Source of the DNA: Edaphochlamys debaryana
Taxonomy: Eukaryota; Chlorophyta; Chlorophyceae; Chlamydomonadales
Direction of reading: 5' to 3'
Assembly: GCA_016858145.1 (NCBI GenBank)
Contig: JAEHOE010000037.1
Span: forward strand, 124,001-188,000
Length of the DNA: 64,000 nucleotides
Below are positions 46,055 to 58,953 of the stretch, piece by piece. Position 1 is the stretch's first letter. Each line of letters begins with the position of its first letter. The position numbers were made by a program, and so were the translations under genes. Under the pieces are notes generated by a model, which was not told where the DNA came from, made no database searches, and saw nothing but the letters and a program-made list of their open reading frames with translations.

Positions 46055-49000
46055 ATGGCCGACGACAAGGCTCCTGAGACCACGACCGCTGATGAGGCCC
46101 CCCAGCCTAAGTCCGCAAACAAGGGTGCTCGCAAGAGCACTGGGCTCGACGAGTCAGCTGTGCTCTCTGGCCCGCGCCAGCGGAAGAAAGCCACCGAAGT
46201 CTACCAAGTGGAGGTCAAGGAGAAGGCCGACTTTGTCATCAAGCCTGTAGGCATCCAAAGCGCTTGCTGGAGTGGCTGGGGAGCGCGGGGAGTTCGCGGC
46301 CGGGTCAATTTGCGTCAACACACCATCGGCTCCCTCCCCCGCCCGCTGTCTGTGCGCAGGGCAAGGGAACGAAGCTCGGCGAAATCCCGAACGGTGAGTT
46401 CCGGCCTCGGCTGGCGTGCCGACCGACCGTGCCTGAGCCGAGCGTGCCGGGCTTCCATTTGCAGTGCACTTCCTGCTCGGGAAGGTCAAGACGGACGATG
46501 AGCTCCTGACGGGCCTACACTCGCTGGTCTTCAAGCGGGCGGGCACGGTGCGTGCCTCTGGCCACCTGAGGCTGGGGTCAGGGGTGGTGGCCCCCCTTCA
46601 CCACCACGGTTCGGGGCGGTGGGGCTGTCTGTGGAGCGCGCGGCGCCGTGTGGTGGATGGTTTCCGGGGGGTGACGCTTGCCCCTCAGAAGGAATGGCAC
46701 TTGCCCAGGACCGGCCCCTGTCATAAGCGTAGAGCCTTGATCCACCACTTTCGGGTTGTCCTGCACCCACCACTCCCACCATCCGCAGGCCAACCGCCGG
46801 AAGAAGAACCTGTACGAGTTCTCTGGCTTCACGTTTGAGGACGACGAGAAGGTGCGTGCCCTATTGTCTGCAGGGGGCTGTCTGCAGGTCCAGCCCGGTC
46901 CCACACCGTGGCAGGGTGCACTCCGGCATTGGCCTATCGCAACATGGGGCTAGAAGCTCCGTCTCGTCGCTGACGGCGAATGCGTTGCGGTGCCCGCAGG
47001 AGAAGGAGGTTGAGAAGATGAAGGAGAGGCTGGGCAAGTGGACCAACAGTGAGTAGGAGCCAGCTGGCTCTTGCGGCTCCGTACCGCTGCGAATCTAGCC
47101 GGCACGACTGTGCCACACACGTCAGGGGCGCAAGACCAATCCACTGTGGACATGCCGTGACGCCGGCTGGCCAGCTTGTTCGCCCCTTGCCTGACCGGCT
47201 TGTGCCCTCGCTGCTTGCGTGTCTGTGCGCAGCCCTGCTCAACAACGCCCTCGACGTCTTCGACCTGCCCCGCGGCAACGGGGACGAGGGCAAGAAGGTG
47301 AGCTCGAGCTCAGCCGTGCCGCGCGTGCTGCGGCAAGGGTCGGCGCACGCCAGGGCTACCGGTGCAGGTCCACGCAGGCTCCCGCTTGCCCGCTCGGCTG
47401 TTCCCGCGTCACTCACATAAGCCCCCGCGGTGCCTATGCTTCTCTTCCGCGCCTCGTCCATTCCATGCCCGCTCCTTCCCCTGTTGCACGTGTCATGCTT
47501 CCTATGACCCCCCCACCCCCTCGCGCCCCTCAGGAGTCCAAGGTGGACCGCCTCATCGCCTTCCTGGAGGAGCCCAAGAAGCTCTCGGACAAGGACCTGG
47601 CGGCGGAGGTGGGTTGGGGGTTAGCTTGGCCCAGCGCTGGGATCCCTGGACCTGACCTCGGGGTCAGCGGTAGGGTCGCAGGGTCAGCGGCAGGGTGAAC
47701 GCTGGCAGCGCTGGTCCGTTGGCGCGCACGGAGTTGCGGGCTGGTGACTCTGTCTGGGCAGCGAGGTGTGTGTCCAGGGTGCCAGCAGCAGCGAGAGGTC
47801 TGTGCCCGGTGTGTCCCTCCCTCCCGACCAGGCGGAGAAGAAGAAGGAGAAGGCCAAGAAGGAGAAGGAGACCAAGGCTAAGGCCAAGGCCACCCCCAAG
47901 AGCGACAAGAAGGTGGAGGGGGCGCGGACGGGCGGCAGCATGCGGCAGACGGGGTTTGCGGCTCGCTGGGCAGGATCGGGTCCCAACTATTGCTCAGGAG
48001 GAGTCAGTCGTCACTCAGTCGTGCTGTTCGGCGCATACCTTTGGTGCTCGGATGCCTCTTGGTCTACACCTTGATACAACATGTGCCTCCCATGTGGCCC
48101 TCAGTCCGCCAAGAAGGGCAAGAAGGAGTCAGAGGAGGAGGAGGACGCCGAGGAGTCGGAGGAGGAAGAGGAGGAGGCCGAGGAGGAAGAGGAGGAGGAG
48201 AAGCCCAAGGGCAAGGGGAAGGGCTCTGCGAAGAAGGAGCCGCCCGCCAAGAAGGGCTCGGCCAAGAAGGAGCCCGCTAAGAAGGAGGCCCCGGCAAAGA
48301 AGGAGTCTGCGAAGAAGGAGGCGCCTGCCAAGGCCGCCGCTGGCAAGAAGGTGGGTCCCCTCGACGCATGGTGCCGGCGCCGCAAGTCGCCTGGCAAACA
48401 ACTCTTGAGCAACGCTGACGCGCGCTGTGTACTTGGCCTGCGCTGGGGGCTGGCTGCAGCTGTCCGTGCACCCTGGCCCGTGCTGCGCACCCCGTTCTCA
48501 CGCCTTGCTCCCGCCCGCCGCTGCCCCGCCTGCCCCTCCCGGTCTGCAGCGCAAGGCCTCCGAGGCGGCCGCGGAGGAGGAGGAGGCCGAGGGCCGCATG
48601 CCCACGGACCAGGAGCTGGAGGACGCCACACTGGCGCTGCTCAAGGGTGCGTCGGGGGGTTGCCGGAAGGGCGGTCGGGATCCCTAGAGGCTGGGTCAGG
48701 GCAGAGCCGGGCTGCGCAGGGCTGGCCCAGGCTCATGACCTTGCGCGCGTCGCGGCTGTCATCGCATGCACTCAGCACCCCGTGCCTGCCACGACGCTGC
48801 GTTGCCCATCGTCCGGTGCCGCGCTCCCCGCGGCCCCTGTTGCCTTGTCCTATACATAACGTCGTCGTCCAGCTTTGGTACCCGCACCTCACCCCTCCCA
48901 CGGCCCCCCTCCCACGGGCCCTTGCCCTTGGCCCTCGTGACTTACCCACAGTCGCGGACGTCAACACCACCACCGTCAAGGACCTGCTCAAGCAGCTAGA

Positions 49001-50230
49001 GGCCAAGTTCAAGCGGGACCTGGCCAGCAAGAAGCCGCTGATCAAGGAGGTGGCCGTGGAGTTCGCCAACTCGAAATGTGGGTCGGCACGGGGCGGCGGG
49101 GGTGGTGGTGGGGGATCGTGGTGATAGGCGGCGTGTAGGTGGGACAGGCGGGATCGTGGGTCTTGGAGGCAGCGCATCCGCATGGGGTAAGGGCAGTGCG
49201 CATGCGCACCCGGGCAGAGGGTTAACGTCCTGGACCCGGTCATGCGCTCGGGCTTGCGCCTGCTCAGCTGTCGGCAGCGTGGCATTAGATGCGGTCACTC
49301 GAGGCATCGCGTCACGGCCTGTCATGACGGAGAACGCCCCCGCCCGCGCCGTTATCATTGCGGTAGTGCTGGGTCATCCAGCTGTGCTGCTTTGCTTACC
49401 CTAAGGCCCTCACCCGCCTCGGCCCGCAGCCGCTGCGGACGCCAAGCCCGCCGAGGAGGAGGAGAAGCCCGCCGCCAAGTCGGCCGGCAAGGGCAAGGGC
49501 TCCGCCAAGAAGGCGGCTGAGAAGCCCGCCTCCCCTCCCGCCAAGAAGGCCAAGAAGGAGGCCCCCGCCAAGGCGGAGGCGGCCAAGGAGGAGGCGAAGG
49601 AGGAGGAGCCCGCTAAGGAGGAGGCGGTGAAGAAGGAGGAGGAGGAGCCGGCTAAGGAGGGCGAGGAGGACAAGCCGATGGAGGACGCCGTCAAGGAGGA
49701 GCCCAAGGAGGAGGAGGAGAAGGCGGCCGAGGAGAAGGCGGCCGAGGAGGCGCCGGCCAAGGAGGAGGTCAAGGAGGAGCCCAAGGAGGAGGAAGGGGAG
49801 AAGAAGGAGGAGGACACGGCCATGGCAGACAAGGTGCGCGTGGGGTGGAGAGCAGGGTGCGCGGTTGGCCGGGGGCTGTGGGATGGGGACCAGCGCCGCA
49901 GCTTGAACCTCTCAACCAAGTGCAGGAAGTGCCTATCGTGTCCAGCGTCACTAGCACTCTGCCTTACGGTGCATGACCCATGTCGCCCTGTGCTCGCGCC
50001 CTTCCATCTCCCCTCAGGCCGAGGACAAGGTGGAGGCCAAGGAGGAGGCCAAGGCCGAGGAGGCGCCCAAGGAGGAGGAGGAGGCCAAGCCCGCAGAGGG
50101 GGAGGAGGAGAAGAAGAAGGAGGAGGAGGAGCCCAAGGCCGAGGAGGAGCCCAAGGAGGGGGCGGAGAAGAAGGAGGGGATAGACACGGAAATGGCGGAG
50201 GCCAAGGAGGAGGAGGCCAAGGCCGAGTAG
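46055..50230 (+). CDS. DEK: DEK-family chromatin protein
   Basis: Thirteen in-phase exons: 46055-46246, 46360-46393, 46465-46547, 46789-46851, 47000-47048, 47233-47297, 47534-47608, 47832-47912, 48105-48350, 48550-48646, 48952-49077, 49430-49833, 50018-50230; 575 residues. DEK binds DNA and histones and remodels chromatin. The N-terminal DEK domain shows GKGTKLGEIPNV, LLTGLHSLVFKRAGT, RRKKNLYEFSGFTF, NNALDVFDLPR and KVDRLIAFLEEPKKLSDKDL. A DEK C-terminal domain follows at about 314-368 (PTDQELEDATLALLKG..VKDLLKQLEAKFKRDL..KPLIKEVAVEF). The linker and tail are built of KK-E-P-A-K and poly-Glu stretches, typical of nuclear proteins with high charge. Start MADDKAPETTT at 46055 directly follows an A-rich context. 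Nothing appears broken. Confidence 0.9.
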
Positions 50231-51491
50231 TGGGCCCGCCGCGGGAGGCAGGACGCGGGTGACAAGACTGGGGTCGTGGAGTTGATTGGGCGGGGCGGGC
50301 AGCGCCTGACGTGAGCGTGTGGGGTGCGTGACGTACACTGACCGACGCCGTCTGCGTGAGCGCGGTCGGGGTCCCGCCCAGAGCGCCTTGGACACTTGCC
50401 GTTGACGGGATTGACACGCCTGCCCTACAGCTGCGAGTGCTTGCAGGGGACGGACGGGACAGGAGGGTGTGTGGACTGGTGCAAGTGTGGTCTGGACATG
50501 ACGGATTGGGCAATCGCATGACGAGCGTGGAGCAGGGCGGCTGCACGCTTGCAATGATGAGGGTGATGGGGCGGATTTGGGACGGGGATGCAGGCCAGTC
50601 GTGTTGAGGCTGGCTGGCTGTCGCTTGGTGTGTTTGAGTGCGGCCGCGGGCCTTTCGTGTGGCGAGATACATGCGGCGGAATGGACGTGAGGGTGCACAT
50701 GCCCCCAGCTGGGGCCGGCGCTGCGGGCCTGAGCGCCCGAGATGTGGAAGCAAGCTATCCTGGGGTCAAACAGCCTCCCGGCCCTCATTTACACGCTTGT
50801 TTGCAGCGACCTCGCCAGGGTGAGCCTGCCGTCCTGCTCTGTGCAGCCTCCCAGCCGCGCCCTGCCGCGCGCCGCTCTACCGAGCTCACCTTCGGGTGCC
50901 GAGTCTGCCTGGCACTGATGTAACTCACTCACTCTGCCAACGCACCAGCAATTCACAAGCAACGAGGTCACAGTCGGTGACACCTACTTCTAGGGTCTAG
51001 CCTGGCCACCATACTGCAGATGAGTGCCTCCCACACGGGCCGCCTGGACGCCTCTAGTCTGCCCCCTGCACGACAGCACGAGTACCGGCTGCCCTGAGCT
51101 AGGTACTACTACAACAGGGCAGCCTGACTACAAAGGCAGCTCTGCCAAGTGAAACAGCACACTCGTCAGTTCATACTTTGCAAGCGCGAAGATACCGTAC
51201 ATAACCAGTCACTGCACCCGCACACAAGCCCTAACGGCGCAATAGCCACAAGTACGGAGCGCGCACTGCAAGCTGCCCAAAGTGCTCAGTCAAACAATGC
51301 CGAAGATCAGCCACCTATGGCGCCTACGGCAAGTGACACACCTGCTTCCAATGTCTCTGCAGAATCTGTACAGCAATCTCTGCATTTGAGGAGGCCGCAA
51401 ACACCTCTCCTGTTGGCTCTCACTGACCTGATGCCTACAATCTCTGTTCTGCCCCTCTGCTACGACCCGGGTGTCCGCCTAGCCTCGCCGT
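50231..51491. other. Convergent intergenic region
   Basis: 1.26 kb between the stops of the DEK gene and the 1,421-residue gene. It presumably holds both 3' UTRs. The part 50990-51450 is comparatively AT-rich. No gene seen. Confidence 0.5.
50929..50933 (+). terminator. Candidate UGUAA polyadenylation signal of the DEK gene
   Basis: TGTAA 700 bp after the stop codon, in convergent intergenic sequence. Confidence 0.35.
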
Positions 51492-54400
51492 CTACTCATC
51501 CTCCACCCCACCGCCCGCCTGCGCCGCATCCCCCTGCAGCCGCCGCCGCACGCCCGCGCTGGCCCCAGGCGGCGGCCGCGGCTTACGTGGCGCCGGCGGC
51601 CGAGGCGCCACAGGCGGCCGCGGCGGAACCCGCCACCGCGGTGCAGCCTCCTCCTCCTCTTCCTCCCCCTCCTCTTCCTCCTCCTCTTCACTGCTGCCCT
51701 CGTCCGAGTCTTCACTGCTGCTGCTGACGCGCCGGCCCCGGCGCGGCGCCAGGGCCGAGCGCGGCGGCGTCCGGCGCGCCGGCTCCACCGCCCAGCGCGT
51801 CTGCACCCTCGGCCCCACATTCAGCAACGGCACGGGGCCGCCCGGCACGCCGCCGCCACGCCCCTGCGCCGCCGCCTGCGCACCGCCGCCCTGCTGCAGC
51901 CCGCCCTGCTCCGCCGCCGCCTTGGCGGCGGCGGCCGCCGCCACTTCCATGTCGATGGCGGCTTCCAGCGCTGCGGTGCCCGCACGCAGGCCCTCCAGGT
52001 AGCCCCGGCTGCAGGGGGGTGCGCCCGCGTCCGGGTCCGGCTGCTCCGCCAGCCAGCTGCAGGGGGCCGCCTCCAGCACGCGGCCCAGCAGCAGCGGCGC
52101 CTCCGCCACGGGCCTGCGGAGGCACAGCACGGCACAGCACGGCACAGCACGGCACGGCACAGCACGGCATCATGGGCACAGCAGGCGTTGCCGGTAAGTC
52201 GGCCTGCACATTGACTGCCGGTACCAGCACGGTACGACATCGGTTTCGGTTTTGGTTTCTGCGAGGTCGCCCGCACCGGTACCCACAGTCCCACACCACC
52301 CACCGGGGCGTGTTGGCCACCCACAGCTGCGGCCGGCCCTGCTGCTGCGCCGCCGCCAGCAGCTGCGCGCTGCCCTCCATCCAGGCGTGGGGCTTGGTGC
52401 CGCCGCCACCGCCGCGGGGCTTGAGGGCTGCGGAAAGGCACAGAGAGAGGAGGGTAGGGCCGGGGGACGGGGGCGGTGTGAGGGGCGGCCCGATGAGCAC
52501 CGCTGGGCGCGTGAAAGGATGACGCGGTGTATGAAACACGGCCTGCTCCCGGCCCACCTGGCGAGGACGCGAATCGGTCGGCCAGGCCCTTGTTGGCCGT
52601 GGGCGGCCTCTCGCCTGCGGGTGTGGGCACGGGGTTCGGCGGGTTAGCGCCGCACGCTTGCATGCATCCCCTCGGCCCCAGCGCCAGAACCGGGCTGCTG
52701 CGCCCCACGCCGCGTGCACCCGTTCCGACGTCCAACGCCCGGTCATGCCCAATTCACCGCAAGCCTCACCGGCCCTCGCATGCCCCTGTCCAGCGCCCAG
52801 CTGTGCCCGCGGCAACGCACCACGCACCAGCCCTTCCCTTGCGCCCCTGCAAGCGCTCAGCCCTGCCAGCCCTCAGCCCAGCCCATGCCGCGCCACGCAC
52901 CTGCCGAGCTCCAGGCCCCGGGCCCGGTCGGGGCTTGGGTTGGGCCCCGCCGTGGTGACGTCAGCGGCGCCAGGTCCGACCCGTCCCAGTCCAGCGGCGG
53001 TCCTGCAGCCGAGGCCGAGATCCAGTACGTATACGGCCGATCTGCCATTCCGCCCGACATCGGCGAGTACGGCCGATCCGCCATGCCGCCGGTCACCGCC
53101 GCCGCGATCGCAGCCGCCGCCGCCAGCGAAGCGCCGCCCGGTTGGACGAGCTGCTGCTGCCCGTACTGCCCGTACGGGTACCCGTACGACTGAGCGTACG
53201 CCAGTGAAGCGGGGTGCTGCTGCTGCGGAGGCGATGGGCGGGACGGGGCCGGGGCTGGGGCACAGGGGTTGCTCGGCGCAAGCAAATGGCCCAGCGGGCC
53301 CGAGTGCGAGCCGCCGCTGTCCGCAACAGAAGCGTCGCTGCAGCGGCGGCCCGACGACGTCCGCGGCGGCGGCGACGGCGCGCCGCCCAGCCCCAGCTTG
53401 CTCGCCACGTAGGGCCGCCCCGCGACCGCCGCCGCCGCCGCCGCCGCCGCGGCGGCGGAGGACACGGGCGCCATGCCCGACCCCGTCAGCCGCTGCTGCT
53501 GCGGCTGCTGCTGCTGCTGCTGCGGCGGCGGCGGCGAAAGCGAAGCCTGGCCCCCGGCGGCGGCGGCCCCCTCCGTGAAGCTGGAGCAGCGAACCGAAGC
53601 CGACGGCGGTGCGCCGTGCGGCGGCGGCGGCAGCGCGCCCGAGGCGGCCCACCAGGACCGAAGGTCCGCCACGGCCGCGGCAATGCCCGCCGCCGCCATC
53701 GCTAGGTCGTTGGCAAGAGGGGCGGGGCTGCCCGGCCGCAGGGCCCCGCTGGCGGGACCAGCTAGGGCCGACGGGCCCGCCGCCTGCAGCAGCGCCGCCG
53801 CGGCGGCCTCAGCGCCTGCGGAGCCTGCCGCGAGAGCCGGGGCCGCGTGCTGTGTGTGCTGTGTGTGCTGCGGCGGGAAGGCCTGTGCTGAGGGGAACTG
53901 GTAGGCGAAGCTAGCGGCGGGCAGCGGGCCCGGCGGCACGCCCACGCCCACGCCAACCACCGCCATGGACCCGGGCCCAGGCCCAGGCCCGGGCCCAGGC
54001 CCGGGCCCAGGGGACGCGGGGGCCGAGGTACCGGGTGCGGTGGCGGCGGCGCCGGGGCGGAGGCCGGGCGGTCCCGAGGCTGCGGTCATGCCGTTCCACG
54101 ACGTGCGACCGCGGATGAGGCCGTGGAGGGCACTGGGGTAGCTGGGCCCACCGGAGGTCGCGGGCCGGGGGGGCATGGCAGCCGCGGCCGAGGCCGCCAC
54201 AGCGGGCGCTGCTGACCCCACGACCGGCAGCAGGGGCCCCTGGGCCTGGGCCTGGGCCTGGGCGGTCCGGGGCCTCGTGAGGGCGTGCGGCAGTGCGGTT
54301 ATAGGCAGCGCCCCGGCCCCGGCTGCGGCAGGCGCGCTGCCCCGACTCGGTAACAACGGCATGTCGCCCCCGCCTCCACCTGGGAACCCGCCGGTCTGGG

Positions 54401-56622
54401 CCCAGGACCCGCCTTCGTCGCCTCCGTCGCCCCGGAGCCTGGCCAGCTCGCTGGGGCCCGGCCAGGCCCCCGGACTTAAAGTCGCCTCAAAGGAGTCCAG
54501 AGCATCCTCCTCCCCCACCCCAGCGCCCACGCCCGCGCCACCACCGCCACCGCCAGGGCCCGTGCCCGCCCCCGTACCCATACCGCCAGAGCCCATACCC
54601 ACACCCATGCCACCGCTACGGGCGATAGCCTCGTAGAGCCGGCCCGGGCCCGGCGGCAGACCCTCCGTGGAAATCGGCGCACTGGCGGCGTGCCGACCCA
54701 GCAGCCGGCCGCGTCCCTCTACTCCCCCACTCGTGGAGGAAACCGGGGACACGTGGGACCCGTAAGGCCCCGTGGCTGGCATGCCGGGCTGTACGACAGC
54801 CCCCGTGCTGTTAGTCACGCCCACGTGGCCCCCCATGGTGTGTTGGAGCGGGGCGAAGCCGGGGAGGGGCGAGGGCGAGGGGGAGGGCGGCATGATCCCA
54901 AAGTCTCCCTCGCTGGGGCAGGGGAGCAGGCTGCCGCCAAAGGCGGTGCCAAAGCCGCGGGCAGAGAGGGAGCCCAGCCGGCCGGACAGGGGCCGTCGGG
55001 GGCTGATGGGCGAGCCCATTCCCGAGCCGCCCGATGGGGAAGGCGGGGCGGCCGGCGGCGCCGACAGCGCGCCGCCGCCCCAGCCCTCGCCGCCACCAAA
55101 CAGGGCCTGGGCCTGGGCGCCCGGGTCCGGGGAGGTCCGGGGCCTCTGCGGGCCCAGTGCGCCGTTCACCGGCGCCGCGCCGTACGTGTCCACGAATCCC
55201 GTACTCAGCGCCGCCGCCGCCATGGCCTGCATTTGCCCGTACGTGGCGCTCGTACTCATCACGCCGCCGCCCACGCCGCCCCGCCGCGCGGAGCTGGGCC
55301 GAAGCTGCCGGGCGGAGGGGCCGGAAGCCAGCGGAGACACGGACCCCTGCGACGCTGCCGCCGTGGATGCGGTTGCGGATGGAGAGGCCGCACCGCCGCC
55401 GCCAGCAGCCCCGCTGCCAATGAACAAGCCCCCGCTGGGCCCCGCGTGGCCCCTGGGCGAAAGCGCTCCTGCGGTTGCGCCCGAGGCCCCTGAGGGGCTG
55501 GGGGTGGGCAGCAGGGCGAGGTGCCCGGGCCAGCTGCCGGCCACGGCAACGGTGGACGGGGCCCCGCTGGGCCCGGCCGGGGCCCCTGCTGGGCCCGGGC
55601 CTGAGGGTGAGCGGTTGGGCGAGCGGCCGTGGCTAAGGGAGCGGGGCGGGGCCTGGCCGGGGCGGGAGGGGCCCCCCATGCTGAGCGTGGGGACAAGCTT
55701 GCGGTCGCCCCCGCCGCCACCCGCCGCCACCGCCCCACCGCCGCCCAGCAGGCCGCCACCTGCAACAGCTGCACTAGATCCAGATCCGGAGCCGGTAGCG
55801 GATCCGGATCCAGCGCTGCAGCTGTCTGCGGCCGCAGCTCGGTCAGTCCCGCCCGTAGCCCCGGCCGCCTGAGAGGATGGCGGCGGCGCGGCGGCGGAAG
55901 AGGCCCCGGCGGCGGGAGGGAAGGCGTCGCTGTCGGAAGCGCCGCCACCGCCGCCGCTGCTGCCGCCAGCGGATCTGGATCCGGTAGTAGCCCCGGCCGC
56001 TGGGTTGGATCCCGTGGTACTGGAACCGGCACCACCGCTGGGGCTGGATCCAGCAAGGGCATGGCCTCCGGGCCCAGATCCGCCGATGGGACTAGGCGGA
56101 AGGCTACTGGTGCTGGGCCTGGGGACGTAGATGGGTGTGCAAGCAAGTTCGTGTTTGGTCGAGGGGCCTGCAGAAAGTTGGTGGGTGCTCGCTCGCATGG
56201 CCCGCTTCAACGCAGCCCAATGCAGCCCACCCTTACTGAACGCAACCCAAACCTCGCCCATGCCCCTGTGCTGCGCAAGGGCTCTCACCTGAAGCTGCGC
56301 CCAGAGACCTGCGCAAGTGGGGGCCGGAACCGGCTGAGTGCAGGGCGAGGCGTAGCTGCGCAGCTAGGCCCCAAGCAAGGGTGTTGCGCCGCTGAAACCC
56401 CCCCGATACAGAAGCCCGCGGCCCACCTGAGCCGTTGCCGCCGAGAGTCGCGGCGTGTGCGTGCGACTTCCAGGCGTCGCACTGCGCCCCCGCCCGGGCT
56501 GCGCGCTGGTGCTCGCGCTGCTGCCGGCGACCATTAGCCCGCAATCCCCCGTTGCCGCCGACGAGGACGGCCAGTGGAGGGTATACGAGCCCGCAGCGCT
56601 CCATTGCGCCATCTGAAGCCAT
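51492..56622 (-). CDS. Large Gly/Ala/Ser/Pro-rich protein of unknown function
   Basis: Five exons, minus strand: 56427-56622, 52901-56167, 52558-52614, 52304-52427, 51492-52113; 1,421 residues, phases consistent. Exon 2 alone gives ~1,089 residues of low complexity with Gly-, Ala- and Gln-runs and (PG)n near 53975-54010. The 3' exons look more constrained: ANKGLADRFASSPG, HAWMEGSAQLLAAAQQQ, PQLWVANTPR, LLLGRVLEAAPCSWLAEQP and RGYLEGLRAGTAALEAAID. A Ser/Glu-rich acidic stretch and a basic tail ending GVEDE follow. No known catalytic or binding motif was identified. A regulatory or scaffold role is possible but unproven. The 3' end of exon 2 and the next intron are duplicated in inverted orientation at 57.56-57.96 kb. 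The ATG at 56622 is chosen because its exon joins exon 2 in phase 1. Confidence 0.65.
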
Positions 56623-57556
56623 AGGTTAACATACGAGAAGCATGTCCGCGCGACACAACCCGGGCTGCAGCCTGGCCGCGCTTATGTCCGCGGCAGCCCA
56701 GCACGAGAGAGTTAGCTTCCTTGCAGTCTAACAAGCTTGGATAACGCCATAGGCGCGGGGTTTCGGTGAGCCGAAAGCGCAGGTAGGGCCTGTCTTGCGT
56801 TTCTGAGAGCGATAACCAGGATGGTCAAGACAAACACAGACGCTCTTGATTATAATGAGCAAGTGCACACAGAGCTCGCTGCGGCAGGGGCGTTTTGGTG
56901 CCGCTGATGTGATCGCTGCATGATACCGCTACGCTGCATTTCGGCGCTCCCTCGTGCTGCACAGAGTCGCACACGCGCTTGATCAGCGCTGCAACCATTG
57001 CTGACTTGCTTTGAGCGCTTGTGAGCGTGTCGCGACACCAAGAACTTCCCTCCCGGCTTGCTCCAGGCGCTGATGTCTGAGGCCAGGGCCAACGGCGATG
57101 CAATGCCGGAGAGAGATGGGGCGAGCTCTGCTGGGTCAGCTCTTCGGCGCCGGAGGCGGCAGGGGCCTCCCTGGCATGCCGGAGCTTTTTACCGGGGGAT
57201 TCCCCTTCCCCGGCGGCTTCCCGGGCTTCGGACCCGGCCAATCAGAAGATGGGGAGTCGGATGAGGAGGACGCCCCGGCCCGGGCCCGCACTCTGCCCCT
57301 AGCTCGCCGTCCATCAAGCCCGGGGTTGGCGGGACTAGGGCAGCAATTACACGCGAGCCCGACTACCACGCACCGCGTGCTTCAGCAGGCGTTGCCGTAT
57401 TCGTAGGAGTTCCAAGGGGCAAGGGCACGGCACAGCAGGGCACGGAGCCCTGCCTGAAGGCCCCTTCCGCCCCCACTCGACCCCACCGGCCCCCACCGAG
57501 CAGCAGGTTTTGCACCACGGGCCCCTGTTGTCAGGATCGCCCGGAAGCAACCGCCC
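56623..57556. other. Upstream region of the 1,421-residue gene
   Basis: It holds the promoter of the minus-strand gene and a short plus-strand ORF (57098-57406). The stretch 56740-57060 is AT-richer than average. Confidence 0.4.
57098..57406 (+). CDS. Doubtful small ORF (102 aa)
   Basis: Encodes a Gly/Phe/Pro-rich stretch (ELFTGGFPFPGGFPGFGPG) then an acidic cluster (EDGESDEEDAP). An Arg/Ser-rich end with no motif follows. It may be a remnant exon or chance. It stops 150 bp before the inverted gene fragment. Confidence 0.2.
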   Translation: MQCRREMGRALLGQLFGAGGGRGLPGMPELFTGGFPFPGGFPGFGPGQSEDGESDEEDAPARARTLPLARRPSSPGLAGLGQQLHASPTTTHRVLQQALPYS

Positions 57557-57960
57557 TGACCGGCGGCGGCGGCGTGGATCGGCCGTACTCGCCGATGTCG
57601 GGCGGAATGGCAGATCGGCCGTACACGTACTGAATCTCGGCCTCGGCTGCAGGACCGCCGCTGGACTGGGACGGGTCAGACCTGGCGCCGCTAACGTCAC
57701 CCCGGCGGGGCCCAACCCAGGCCCCGCCCGGGCCCGGGGGCTGGAGCTCGGCAGGTGCGTGGCGGGCAGCCCCTGCGTGGCTGGGCTAAGAGCTGGCAGG
57801 GGCGCTGGGAGGTGATGAGGGGCGATGTGGGGTGCGTCGGGGCATGCGCTCTGCACGGGGTTACTGGCATGGGCACATGGGTGCACGCTAGCAGGCGGCG
57901 TGGGGTAGGGCAGGGGGTTGGCGGACCGATTTACGTCCTCGCCAGGTGCTCTGCCGGCCA
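57557..57960 (+). pseudogene. Inverted partial copy of the 1,421-residue gene
   Basis: Plus-strand sequence here matches the minus strand of about 52558-53100. It covers the exon 2 end (GGMADRPY-type repeats through GAWSSAG), its GT donor, a shortened intron and the end of exon 3 (cgtcctcgccag). The codon for Trp after PYTY is TGG in the parent and TGA here, so the copy cannot encode the same end. Most of exon 3 is missing. No other part of the gene is copied nearby. Confidence 0.8.
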
Positions 57961-58155
57961 CGGCTTGAGACGGGACGTGAGGCCATCGGCGAGCGGGGGT
58001 GGTGGCTGGCGAGGAGCGCTGTGGTGTGAGGGCGAGCTGCGGCCGGGGTAACCGAGCTCAGGGGGAACAGGCAAGCCCTCTACCCCTGATCCCTTTGTGC
58101 CTTGTTTCTTATTTCCTGTTGCGAGGCAGGTCGGCGTTGAAGAGTGGCTCCTCAC

Positions 58156-58739
58156 CAGTGCTGCTATCTTCCTGGGGCTGGGCTCTTGGCTGTGTCCGAA
58201 AGTACCCCCTGCGGGCGCCGTGACTTTCGGTACATGTGCACGAAAGTTGGCTTGCGCAGGCTTTCGGTTTCGGTACAAGGGGTTGGGGGGGCGTCTTGCA
58301 GCTGGCATGGGCGTGCCCTGCGCTAGGTCCCCTCGTCAGAAAGTGGTCCCCGCTACAGGGAACCCTGATCCCTGTCCATGAAGAGCCTTAGGGGCACACA
58401 GGAGGCACCGTGCGGTGCGGCGTCAGCATGATTGCCTTGTCGGGAAGTGTTCCCCGTCGAGCAAACCCCTGGCTCCTTGGCGTGTCAGCGCTCTGGGAGC
58501 GTGCAACTGACACCGTGAACCCTTGTGTCGGGTAGACCTCGTCAGAAAGTGTTCCCCAGCTTGGCCCAGACGCACGAAAGGGGGTCAGCAGGGGCCAAAT
58601 CCTTCGGTTCATGGGCACGAAACATGGGGCCCCAGGGGAGAATCCTTCGTGACCCTTGCACGAAAGTTGCCAAAACGCTTTCGTGCAGAGCCCTCAGAAT
58701 CGAAACTTGCACGAGAACGAAAGGAAGATAGCAGCACTG
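58156..58739. repeat. 584-bp segment with 17-bp inverted ends and internal CGAAAG motifs
   Basis: Left arm 58156-58172 (cagtgctgctatcttcc) and right arm 58723-58739 are perfect inverted repeats. Between them, cgaaag/ctttcg and variants of agaaagtgttccccg recur several times on both strands. This could be a small non-autonomous (MITE-like) element, but target-site duplications were not established. Confidence 0.45.
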
Positions 58740-58953
58740 CTCCTCACGCCCATGGCCCATCCCATCCCTCCTGAACCCTCAGGAGCTCCGCAAGCGAGCA
58801 CTGGGCGCACAACGCTGTACGGACACGTGGCAGAGGCGAATCTGAGGGCAAGGGAATGCGGAAAAGACGTGGAGCATTGGAAGTCGTGGCCAACTCTTGG
58901 CGTTGTCAGGTGTCAGCGGGAGGAGAGGGACCAGTGGGTGGGGGTGGGGGTGT

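Noticed and set aside
54690..55872. Long plus-strand frames (267 and 366 residues)
   Set aside because: Antisense to exon 2 of the 1,421-residue gene, with no motifs.
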